A DNA stretch of 64,000 nucleotides from Straminergon stramineum (taxonomy: Eukaryota > Streptophyta > Bryopsida > Hypnales > Calliergonaceae). The notes under the pieces are model-generated. The model saw nothing but the letters and a program-made list of their open reading frames with translations, was not told the DNA's origin and did not search any database. Below are positions 11,984 to 22,500 of this stretch, one piece after another; position 1 is the stretch's first letter, and each line of letters starts with the position of its first letter. The translations under genes were made by a program, and so were the position numbers. Location: positions 17,634,019 through 17,698,018 of the forward strand of contig OY987270.1 in NCBI GenBank assembly GCA_963920665.1, read 5' to 3'.

Positions 11984-14900
11984 ATGGAATGGGAGTTGAG
12001 CAAGGAGAATGTTCAACCCTTGCGCCAGGGGCGCAATGTTGAAATTCTTAATGAAACTCTCCAAGTGAAGGAGAAGAGCAAGGATCAATCAAAGATACTG
12101 GACAACCAGCGCAGGTTCAGTCACACTCCTTCCGAGAATTCTTATGACAGATTTGGATACAGTCAGGAACTTCGTAATTTGCGGCGAATCATATAGAAAA
12201 GCAATGCAACATTGTCCCTCGTCCTTAGCGATACAAGGTTGCTACCTCTAAAATGTGTCCAGTATGGTGGGCGACTGAAACGTCTGTTGTCATCGGTCAG
12301 TTGAAAAGCTTACTCTGGTGTCGCAACTCCTATGTGGAGTCACATTTTAACTAACCAATGCCACCTTGATCCGCGCAGATCAATGATTGAGGCTATCGAC
12401 AGCTATGAAGGAGACGATCCGCTTCATCCATGGCTTCAGTATGCTTGTCCTCACGCTTCTTCTTAATTTGTACACTCTTGTGTATAATCATTTCCTTGAA
12501 TCGATATCTGAATGAGAGTATCTCCTCTCTCCTTATTGATGATCAGAAGAAAGAATCTGACTGAAGGTGGTGTTAATTTCCATCAGGTGCATTAGATGGG
12601 TGAAAGATGCATATCCATCCGGGGGTTATCAATCTGAACTTCTGCAGGTGGTCGAGGCCTGCACGCGCACTTTTCAGGATGATGAGCGGTACAAGTCGGA
12701 TGTTCGCTACTTGCGAGTTTGGGTGATTTACGTGAGTTTGACTCTGACTTTACAGATGTAGTGCGATTTGAAACCACAATTAATCCTGACGATTATGTAC
12801 TCGTCGTTCTCCTCTGTGATGACCTTCTGATCGCGATTTCTTTTTGTTGTACCAATCCCCTCTGATCCATGATGACCCTCAATTTAAGATGTGTTCTGAG
12901 GTGGACGTAGTGAAACATTGAGATTGCTTGGTTGATCAACTGTAAGAATTCGCACTGTTTACAGGCCGATTTATGTAAAGAGCCGCAAGAGATATACCAA
13001 TTTCTCGAAGCACGCTCTATTGGACAAGACCATGCTCTTTTTTACGAGGCCTATGCAACTTATAAGGAGTTGTGCAAAAGTTACACCAAAGCAAATGAAA
13101 TTTTCGAGCTTGGCTTGCGAAGGTAATATATGCATGTTATGCTCTCTCCTGGATAATGATAATCACATTCATGAATGTGTACGTTGTCCTCAGCTCTAAT
13201 TAGAGAGAGTCTTTTGGGTGGCAGGGGTGCTCAGCCAACAACGAGACTGCAGTTGATGTATCAGAGCTTTCTGAAGCGTATGATGCAACGGAATGAGCGG
13301 AAACTCCAAGAGGTAAACCTGAACTGTGTGGACATGACTTCGTGCATCATCTCAACGCTTTCTTGTTGAAGAAAATCAATCATAACATTCTAGAGCTTAT
13401 TTTGAGCCATTTGGGTTCTTCTGATCCTCGCAGGACCAGAACGATGTTTTTGAACCAGAGAAACTGCGTCATTTTGGAGACAGTAAAAGTTCTCAATCCC
13501 GTGAGTACATTGCTACACTGGACATCAGCTCTGAAGCCTATTGTGTTCAATTTGTTGGTCAACTACTGTACTCCATCCAGCACAAGATACCTCAAATCAT
13601 TCTGTTTCAGCTAATGAATAAGGTGTCTGGCCAGGTTTTACTGCCATGAATTCATCATTTGCGCAAGATCAACAACGACGAAAGATTCAGCAACCACAAG
13701 TGCAGAGGTGCGTGCAATTCATTGTTCATTACGCGCTTGTAATGTCTCCTATGATGTAAACGGTTATCATTTCTGGGAACATTTCAACGAAACCGCCATG
13801 AGTATGTAGATTTGTAGTTTGCTCATCAAAGTCCAATCAATCACTAACTGATAAACTCTCAATGAATTGGGAGTTCCTAATGAGTCCCTGATCGTGTGAT
13901 ATGCATGAATACTCGCCTGACTACCCACATCCCTCCATATCCTAGCAGGTCAGGGATGGAGGTCTTCGTGGATGATGAGTTTTATCCTGGAACTCGGTCA
14001 TCATCATCTGTCTCTCAACCTTCCAGAACGCGTGCCGCTGTTAGTACCACATGGAAGAACTTGGGGACCCAGAAAGAAATTAAGAAAGAGAATGAACAGC
14101 AACCTGCAAGATGGACAGAGACCAAAGTGCCACGAATTGGCAAAGTTCCAAAGCATGTCGAGGCCCACCCACCAATGCAAGTCTTTGTTGACGATGAGTG
14201 CGAAGAAGCTCATGCCAGGATGAAAGCGAAGAAGTCCTCTGTGCCGACAACTACTCTAAGACAACGAGTTGATGGAGCATACGACCAGCGCAGGTATTTT
14301 GATCTCCTTAGGAAGCTAGCATGTCATCTGCCAACGATCGTGTACAGTACTTATGTATTAATGCCGAGAATTTTAATGGCAGACATGCTTGACACTTCTG
14401 GTCTGTATGACTCTAAAGTATTATAATCTCTGAATAGTCATTTGGGAAAGTTGAAGGTGTTACATGCTCACTGGGAGTTTTCATAAATACAGAGACCAAG
14501 AGGCCTTGCAGAACAATCCACTCTTGCATTTCACAGAAAGTGAGAAGCCAACCGCTGCCTCGCTACTCCGAAGAGAGCCTGGTAGTACCGTTCGTGAACA
14601 AGGTGGGCTTGGAACTACCTGGTTGAACAGTTTGGTTCGACAATAGCTTTTATCAATCATTTGAGCTTGGAGTTTAGTTCTGTAATTTCATAAGTTATGC
14701 TTTCTTCACGTCGGCTGTTTCATCGGGTGACCGAATCTACGAACTTGTTGATTAATTGACGTCTGTCCGTCAGATCTTCCAGCTTTTTGTGGTTCAAGTC
14801 GAATACTGATCGGATGCCTCTGTTTTTTGATTGGCATCAGAGGGATCAGAGAATGGCGATGTCACTACCGCTTCATTGTCAGGAGCTCCGCAACTGGTAG

Positions 14901-16120
14901 GGTCCGAGATATACCACGAGAGAGAGGATGGGCACGAATCGAGCTTCGAAGAAGTCAGGCTCTCAAGATGGAAGGTCCCTCACCACGCTCTTAATGAGAA
15001 AGCAATGTCCTCACCGCGAAGCTCAGCCGAGAAGGCCATGCTGATCGAGAAATCTTTGAACATGTTTCAATCCAAGAGTGGGAGGCAGAATAGCGAGGAC
15101 CAATCTCCATTGTCCGACAAGGAGCCCGCGGAGAAGTCCTCCTTGTCTCGAGTAAGTTCATTGAGCTCTATGGACGAGCCGCCTGCATTTTTTTGCACAA
15201 TGCCCAGCTCCCAATTCTCAGTGAACGGAGAAGAAACCGTGGCGATCAAAAAGTATGCTGAGGAGTTAATCACAAAGGGAGCTGACCCAAACGCTCAGGC
15301 AGATATCGGCGGCCACCAAGGATTAATCGACCAGACCATCAACACAAAAGAGTGCCTCTCCGACATCCTCTCCATGTTCAACAGGCCCCTCGCCTGTGAA
15401 AAGCCGCAGCGCAAAGTCAGGGCTAGCACCACCACTTCACATCATCCCAACTCATTTGAGGTTTTCGTCGATGACTCGGACGATGCCCCTCAACCTCAGA
15501 AGAGCAACAAAGGCAGAGCAGCGTTTGAGATCTTCAACGACGACGAGAACGAACCGAAACAGCTTCCATCAGTGAAGAAGGGCTTTGAAGTGTTCGTAGA
15601 TGAGGAAGCGAGCGCTCCTCCTCCTGCCAGGATAAAACAGCCAGCTTCCAAGAAGCCCTTCCAGATTCTACATGATGAAGAATTCGCCCCCAAACCACCA
15701 GCGAAGAAGAGCTTCGAGGTCTATGCTGATGAAGATATTGTGGAGGTTCAAACAGAGAGGATCCGGGTTGCGAGGCCACCAGTGCGGAAGCCGGTACCTG
15801 CACTCTCCAGGGGCTCATTCGAAATTCTCCCAGATGACGATGTGGATGTCAAAGCCAAGCCAAGTCACGGGTTGAAGATCTTTGAAGACACAGAATTTTC
15901 TAAGCCTTCCAAAGGATCAACATCCAAGGCTGCTTTCCAGGTTTACGCAGATGATGAATACGACGCCATGCCTGCCCCAAGAAATGTTGACAGACGGGTC
16001 CCCAAAAGCAAACCGGTAAGCAAGCCGCCGAACAGTGGATTCTCCATCTTTGTGGACGATGACATCGCTAGTTCTGAACCGGTTCGCAAACCGAAGTTGG
16101 CTTCCAGTACCAGAAGATGA
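11984..16120 (+). CDS. MAD3: MAD3/BubR1-type spindle assembly checkpoint protein (kinase-less), with expanded ABBA-like array
   Basis: In the mitotic checkpoint complex this protein inhibits APC/C-Cdc20 until kinetochores are attached. Exons: 11984-12114, 12379-12438, 12587-12731, 12965-13122, 13225-13312, 13434-13500, 13635-13707, 13949-14293, 14503-14602 and 14843-16120. They are in phase throughout and encode 814 residues. In order I see KEN1 (SKENVQPLRQGRN, residues 6-18), a Mad3/Bub1 TPR block (about 45-190, with DPLHPWLQCIRWVKDAYPSGG), ABBA-like MEVFVDDE (244), KEN2 (287), ABBA-like MQVFVDDE (317) and EESLVVPFVNK at the end of exon 9. Exon 10 carries a GLEBS-like SFEEVRLSRW (about 424; Bub3 binding), a conserved TINTKECLSDILSMF segment, and nine ABBA-like motifs (594-796). 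No protein kinase domain precedes the stop, so it is MAD3/BubR1-like rather than BUB1-like. The exon 9 acceptor (14501-14502) was chosen because the alternative two bases earlier soon meets a stop. The start ATG places KEN1 at the extreme N-terminus, as in the family. Confidence 0.92.
13956..14198 (+). other. ABBA-KEN2-ABBA cassette in MAD3 exon 8
   Basis: MEVFVDDE (13956-13979), KEN (14085-14093) and MQVFVDDE (14175-14198) lie in that order in one exon. An ABBA-KEN-ABBA cassette is known in BubR1-type proteins, where it contacts Cdc20 of the APC/C. Both flanking motifs have Met where the ABBA consensus Fx[ILV][FHY]x[DE] has Phe; the rest fits. Confidence 0.8.
14918..14965 (+). other. GLEBS-like Bub3-binding motif in MAD3
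   Basis: The stretch YHEREDGHESSFEEVRLSRW contains the Glu-Glu core and following basic/aromatic residues typical of GLEBS motifs that dock on the Bub3 propeller. The assignment rests on pattern only. Confidence 0.6.
15455..16063 (+). repeat. Array of nine ABBA-like degron motifs in the MAD3 C-terminal tail
   Basis: Motif starts and cores: 15455 FEVFVDDS, 15524 FEIFNDDE, 15584 FEVFVDEE, 15659 FQILHDEE, 15713 FEVYADED, 15818 FEILPDDD, 15872 LKIFEDTE, 15935 FQVYADDE, 16040 FSIFVDDD. Spacing is 54-105 bases (18-35 residues). Six fit Fx[ILV][FHY]x[DE] strictly; two have Leu at position 4 and one has Leu at position 1. Linkers are rich in Lys, Pro and Ser and are not conserved between units, as expected for a disordered tail. 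Confidence 0.85.
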
Positions 16121-16160
16121 CGTACTTTACTTTAGAGTTCGCATAATCCTCGTTATGCTT

Positions 16161-16217
16161 ATGGGACATTCACACCGAGTGTTAACGTTTTTCAAAAACC
16201 CGGTGTGAGTGTCCCAT
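16161..16217. repeat. Stem-loop just after the MAD3 stop
   Basis: ATGGGACATTCACACCG (16161-16177) and CGGTGTGAGTGTCCCAT (16201-16217) are inverted copies matching at 16 of 17 positions, with a 23-base loop. It lies 41 bases after the stop codon, so it would be in the 3' UTR. It could be an RNA structure or the pair of ends of a very short MITE. Confidence 0.75.
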
Positions 16218-19200
16218 TATTTGACTAGAATGCCGGTAGAAGGTGTTCGGTACATGTAATATCTGTTTAACACCTGTTTGTTTCTAGCCTTGGTTAGCAC
16301 TGAAGAACAGACTCATTGAATTTTCAGTTCAGAATCCACTGCTAAGTTACTTCACCGGGGTGTTCTCTGTTAACACGCAGCAAGGCATTACGGTATCGGC
16401 CCGACCTCTGCAGAAAGTTCTCAAATTTTTGTTGGGTCATACAGAATGAACTGTCGAATACTGACCTGCAAGGAAATTGATGTCTCTTCTACTTCGATAG
16501 TTGTAAATTATTTTGCCAATATGACTCAAAATACATCCCCTCTATGTACCTTAGTAGTGTTACGAGGTGCAGCTTGTAAGAAAATGTGGAAACATTGGAG
16601 AGATGGTGGCAAATATAATTGAAAACACTAATGCAAATTGGTCGTATATCTCCCAATTACCCAATGAAGGCATAGATCCACACTTGCAAAGAGAAGGATA
16701 AAATACATTACTCTTATTCTTAGTGTAAACCTCAACAACCATTTCTATGAAAAAAAAATGAAGCGCAACAGTAAAAAAGAATAAAGTTGACCTGAAAAGT
16801 CATCAAATGTTGTCCACTTGTCCTGATTTCAGTATTTATTCTAGATTACATATGATATCATATCCTACTAGTGATTTTAGAATGACTACAATGCATAATT
16901 GCATGCAATTTGATGACATTGAGTCGTCCTATTCCTAAATTAAGGTTGAACCTCACATTTGCCAAGTGAAGCCTCAACATGTATGAGCATCACTTCACAT
17001 TTCATGACCTCTAAATTAGCACAGATACGTCCATCAGTGGTTCACTTCCTCAAGTTATTTTATATATTATATGTCAATTGAGTCATGATTTCATTCGCCA
17101 AAGATTTTTATCACATTCTCATCAACATGGTTTTTCATCCATTCATTATCACAAAACATTGGTGACATCATCACAACTTCTCAACAAATTTCAAAAGTAC
17201 ATGAAATTTTTTTGGTCTCATTGTGTTGCATTGCAATGGGATTTGTTTTAATATTTTCTCAAATAATCTCAAAGTCCTAGTAACCCCCAAGGAAGGCTAT
17301 TTGGAAGGAGAATGTAGATCTAGAACTTTTTAGCCAAAATAATTAGTGACATTAGAAGAATCTAAACAATACATTTTTATTTTTGCAAATTTTCTTTTAT
17401 TTAATTTCTATATGAAATAATTCAGAGCATTGTATAAAAGTCATGAACAAAGGCCACAACATGCAATTAGAGAGGGTCATTCATTTTCTAGTCATTTTGT
17501 GAGGACACAAATGATTGCGCACTCACCTATATCCACATTTTCTTGTAGTGTAGGGTCCATACACTCCTCACCAACCCAACTCTAGGGGGGTTCTTTGCCT
17601 TGTGGTGGAAAAGCCTTATACACACTTAAACCAAGGGGAATCCAACCAACCAGGTGAGCATCCAAAAGGGATCATCATCAGGAACCCTAGGCTTCAGATT
17701 CACCACAAGATGCCTCCTCCCCTAACACCACAGAATCCATTGAAGAGATGTGGCAACAAGTCGAGAATTCAAACGCTAAGTGGGCTTCGCACTACAGGCA
17801 CGGATTTGGATACACTTAAAAGAGGACAAATGAAAATAGCGGCACCAAGCTTCCCATCACACAAAATTCCAACCTCAATTTTTTGTTTCCCAAGCTTTTT
17901 CAAAGCAAATCATGTTCCTTATGCACCCACCACTACCATTCACATTTTCAATGATCACACTTTCCTCCCCATTTTTTTTCTTTGGGTGTTCAAAGCACTT
18001 GTTCCATTTCTAATTCTATTTATTTGGGTGGAAGTGAAGACCCACACTTTCCTCCCCATTTTTTTCCCTTGGGTGTACAAAGCACTTGCCCCCTCCCATT
18101 TCTATTTCTTTGTCTAATAGAACAACATTTCATAGTATTTTCAACATGTATTTTAGTCAATTCATTTTTGAAGAAGAAAAGATTATCACATTAAAGCAAA
18201 GATGTATAGCTTCTCATTGTTGTGTCTAGGGGGGACTATCCCCATTCTAATTGAATTCTCATGGGTCTCTTGGGACACTCTACACAATTCAATTGTAATG
18301 ATAATCCAAAACTGTCCCTTCCAATTGTGAAATAAACCGCATGGTAGATAGGTGTTTATTGAAGTTATGAAGCCATGACTTTTCAACCCAATTCCAACCC
18401 TTTCCACCCAAAAATTCCACACTATGTACAGTTGCAAGAGGGTGCAATTGGGTTGGGCACTTAATAAGCTTCAGTTGGGTGGCTTTTTTCTCCTTTCCCA
18501 CAACCATTGCACTTGCAACAATTTGCTTGAAATTAGGGCAAACTTATTTCCTTGTTCTTGTAACTTCTATAGCAATCTATCAGGATGTTAGTATATTATA
18601 TCGTCCTTCCTAGAGTTCTCCACAACATGAGGTGCAGTTCCTAACCATGTAAGCACTCAACAATGCTCGGGCAAAATGACCTAATCTCTTATATTAATTA
18701 CATTGTCACACAATCTGTCACAACCCATTGTCACAAATTTGGTCACATTTTCATCCTGATTATTTCATCTTGTTATTTATTAAATTCGCAGTAATTCGAA
18801 GAAATCGACAACAACTGAAGTGAGAACTTACTTTGATTTGCTATTCCAAGTGTGAAAAACTGAACAATCATGTTGAGGAAAACAAATTTAAGGAGAGTGT
18901 GGTGACACAGTGCTAAATGATCAACTTACAGCCTGAGTGTGGTCAAAAACATCAATGGCAGCTTATTCAATTACTCCAGAGCAGTGATCCCAGAAATTAG
19001 TCAGATGTTCATTTTGGGGAGATTTTTTTGAATTTAACACTGAGGGCATGAAGAAATTAAGTAGCAACTGAGTGAAATTTAGCCAGTTTTGGAATCGTTG
19101 CTCCGGAGTGTTGCACTATATAAGCTGCCATGTGAGAGGTCTGTCTGGCATCATAATCATCAGTTATGGTGGTGTTCATTTGGGGAAGGTTGTCCAACAA

Positions 19201-19504
19201 TAGCTGAAGATAAAGTGCATAACAGAGGGCTATATTCATTAGAATGAGACAATTTGTGGTCTCCTATTATCCTTAACCCTACATTTAGATGATGATGATA
19301 TGTGTTCAATATTGAGAAAATTTGGCATATTGAGACTTTTCAGTATTACTGCATTTATAAACTTTTTATTCTATAAAGGTTGATTTGTTCAAAATTCTTT
19401 TGATTCATTAGAATGGAATTCTTTTATGGCAGAGCTGAAATCTCAAAATGTGCATTTTGTCTTAATTTAACAAATATGGCCATAACAACATAATAAGATT
19501 GGAG
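16218..19504. other. Intergenic region between MAD3 and LAZ1
   Basis: This is AT-rich with no recognisable gene. An open frame at 17602-18117 (171 codons) is long for this composition but has no family signature and includes a small internal duplication, so it is not called. The last few hundred bases before 19505 should contain the LAZ1 promoter and 5' UTR; I see no decisive TATA or other motif. Confidence 0.55.
17956..18090 (+). repeat. Two-copy direct repeat, 87-bp offset
   Basis: CACACTTTCCTCCCCATTTT followed by CTTTGGGTGTTCAAAGCACTTG-like sequence begins at 17956 and recurs at 18043 with a few substitutions. It is a simple tandem duplication in non-coding DNA. Confidence 0.7.
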
Positions 19505-22500
19505 ATGGCTGGAGAGAGGGAGGAGGCCCTTGCTGGAGTGTGCACAATTGTTGCAAGTGGGGTAGCAACATGGCACATTTATAAGCATCTTTGCAACTAC
19601 ACAGAGCCTATGTTCCAACGCTACACCATTCGCATCATCTTCATGGTCCATGTAAGTTGAATTTTCATCAGCTCTCTCCATGTACTCCTCCAATTTTCAC
19701 TTCTATTGGGTTGTTGTCATCACTTAACTGTTAAAAAGACAAATCTTGGACCTTAGAATCCAAACTTACCTCAATATCTTTCACTAGGTTTGTTCCATTT
19801 GGCCATAATTAAAGTGGGGTGAATTTTTATTTTCATTTTCTTAGAGATGAAATCAAGACTTTTCAAAAAATCATAAAACTATGAAAACAAAATTTTTAAA
19901 GATTTATCATTATGCAAGTTTCTAATTCTTTGTTTCTAGAATTATTAAAGACAAAGTGAAAATAATTAATTAGTATCAAATATAATATAGAGTGTTTTTG
20001 AAATTTTCACAATAGGAGTGTTTTTTGTGCTGAAAAAGTATCATGCAAATGAAGTTTCCAAGTCACTTTACATTTAGAGATGTGGATATAAGCTTTCAAG
20101 TTCAATTTGCAATAAAGTACTTACAATAAGGAAATTATTAGAGTATTCAAGTAGTTTTAATTTGCTTTAATTTTTGGTTTTTACTCAAAAATAAAGTGGA
20201 TCATTTTGAAAGGTCAAATTTAAGTTATAAGAAGAAAGAAAGACAATAATGCTAGTACATAGTTCACAATATGCCATTTAAGAGCCAAAAATTAATTTGG
20301 GGAGGTTAGACTTTTTGAAATAGTTTTCAACAAATTTTCCTAGAAAGATAAAAGGAATTGACATTTAATTCAAGTCATTTTATATAATTTTTTGAGTTTT
20401 GTAGAATTAGTTATGAATTTGTGAAGTAAAAACACAATGGTCCTCCTACCTTAACCCCTAAAGGATCATAAGGCCATGAGGTGGCTTCTGCAACACTGTT
20501 TTTTTGCACCCCTGGTCCTTTAGGGGTTAACACTAAATTCATACTTGAATTTAAATCAATGATATGGATACACCATCAACAATTCTTCCCCCTATAACAT
20601 CAATGCATGAAATTGAACAATTGAACAAGAGTTACTTGAATAAGAGACCAAGAGATAGAATCTTTATTAGGGAAAAGGAGAAGCTTGTGTGCCTTTCCAA
20701 CATTGCTTGATTTACAAAGGGATTGGATTGGGACAAACTAAAATTTGTGATAGTCGGTGGCCCCAAATTCCCACTAAAAACAACGATGCAAAGCCCATTC
20801 TTCCCTCCCTCCTCCACCTTTTCCTTTTAGAGGAGGAAATATTTGACCATTAACTTAGTATATCACTACTAGAAAATTCAATTTTTTCTGTTGATTTGGT
20901 CGTATTGATTCAATTCACTTTATTGTTGATCTAGACAAAAATCAATAGAAAAGTGAACCAAATTAACAGAAAAATGAACCAAATCAATGCAACCAAATCA
21001 ACAGAAAAACTGAATTTTATATATATATCTCACTATTTGACCCTAGCCACCAGGCCATGCAAACTGAGTTCAGCTTGTCTTCTACTGATTGTTGGCAACC
21101 CACACTAAAATCTGAGAAAAGGAAACCATATCACTCTCAGAAGGACCCTATTCACAATTTCACATGGTTCCCTTCTAGTGTAGTGCTTTGGAGGTTCCCT
21201 TCAGTTGAGCTGCTTTGCTATTCATCCCATTGTGCAGGTCTACGGACTCATGTCCTGGTTGGCGCTGGTGAGACCAACTGAAGCAATTTATTTTAATTCC
21301 ATTTGTGGAATGCAAGTACCACCAATCCCATAACTTACTAAACTCCCAATGAGATTATGATTGATGTACTTCACTTTGAGATTTAATGGTGACTGTAATA
21401 CACGGTGAACTATGAATGATTTAACTGAACTAATGAAGTTAATGTCTGTGATACGAAGCAGATATGAAGCCTGGGTGATTTACAACTTCTTGTCATTGTG
21501 CATTGCATACATTGGAGGTCCAGGGGCAGTAGCCACCAGTCTGCAAGGCCGCTACATCAAACCTGCTTGGCACCTTATGACATGTTGTTGTGATGCCATC
21601 CCCCTCGATGGGTATAATTATTACTATCTTCATTTTTGCATTCCATTTGAATTTGAATAGCCAAGCCTCCCTCAATTTCTGTTTCGATTGTTGACCTAAT
21701 TAAGGTAGTCTGCTCTTAAAGCAACCATGCTCTAAAAGAAATCATGATACAGAGGTACATTTTGCTTTCTTCAATGTACTAGAAGTGCACATTTCAGGAG
21801 GTGGTCGCTTTTAATGACAGTTGCATTTTAACTTCTAAATTAAAATTCATAACTAATTCCACAAAGGTCCAAAAAATATGAAACAACTTGGGTTCGATGC
21901 CAATTCCATTTTTCTTCCTACTAAAATTGACTGAAAATTGTTACAAGCAATTTTGCTTCCCCCAAAAGGCAATCAGCTCTGAAATGGTTGCTTTAAGAGC
22001 AGACTACCTTGCTGTATGATTGTATGTTTGATCAGAAAGTCATGAAAAGCCTAAGCTTAGTTCATATTATAAAGTGGAGTTTGCACAGTCGTTGGAAATC
22101 ATGTTCAAACAGGCAATTCAATAACATGGTTGCAAAATAATGCCATAGGTTGTTCATACGGCGCTGTAAGCGCGGGGTGCTCCAGTTTGTTATCCTGAAG
22201 CCATTGTTGGTGGGAGCAACACTGATGCTGTATGAGTCGGGTTTGTATAGGGATGGCAGCTTCTCCACAACAAATGGCTACTTGTACGCCACCATTGTGT
22301 ACACATTTTCCTACACACTGGCCCTGGCAGCCTTAGTGTTGTTCTATGTGGCATGCAAGGACATGTTGCAGCCGTTCCATCCACTTCCCAAGTTCCTCAT
22401 CATCAAATCCGTTGTCTTCTTGACCTACTGGCAAGTACGACTACCTTCAAATTGATGATGAACAAATTAATTGATGAACAATTTAATATAACTGGGCTGT

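Noticed and set aside
17602..18117. Open frame of 171 codons
   Set aside because: No family motif, low-complexity Phe-rich end and an internal duplication; it fits chance in this composition.
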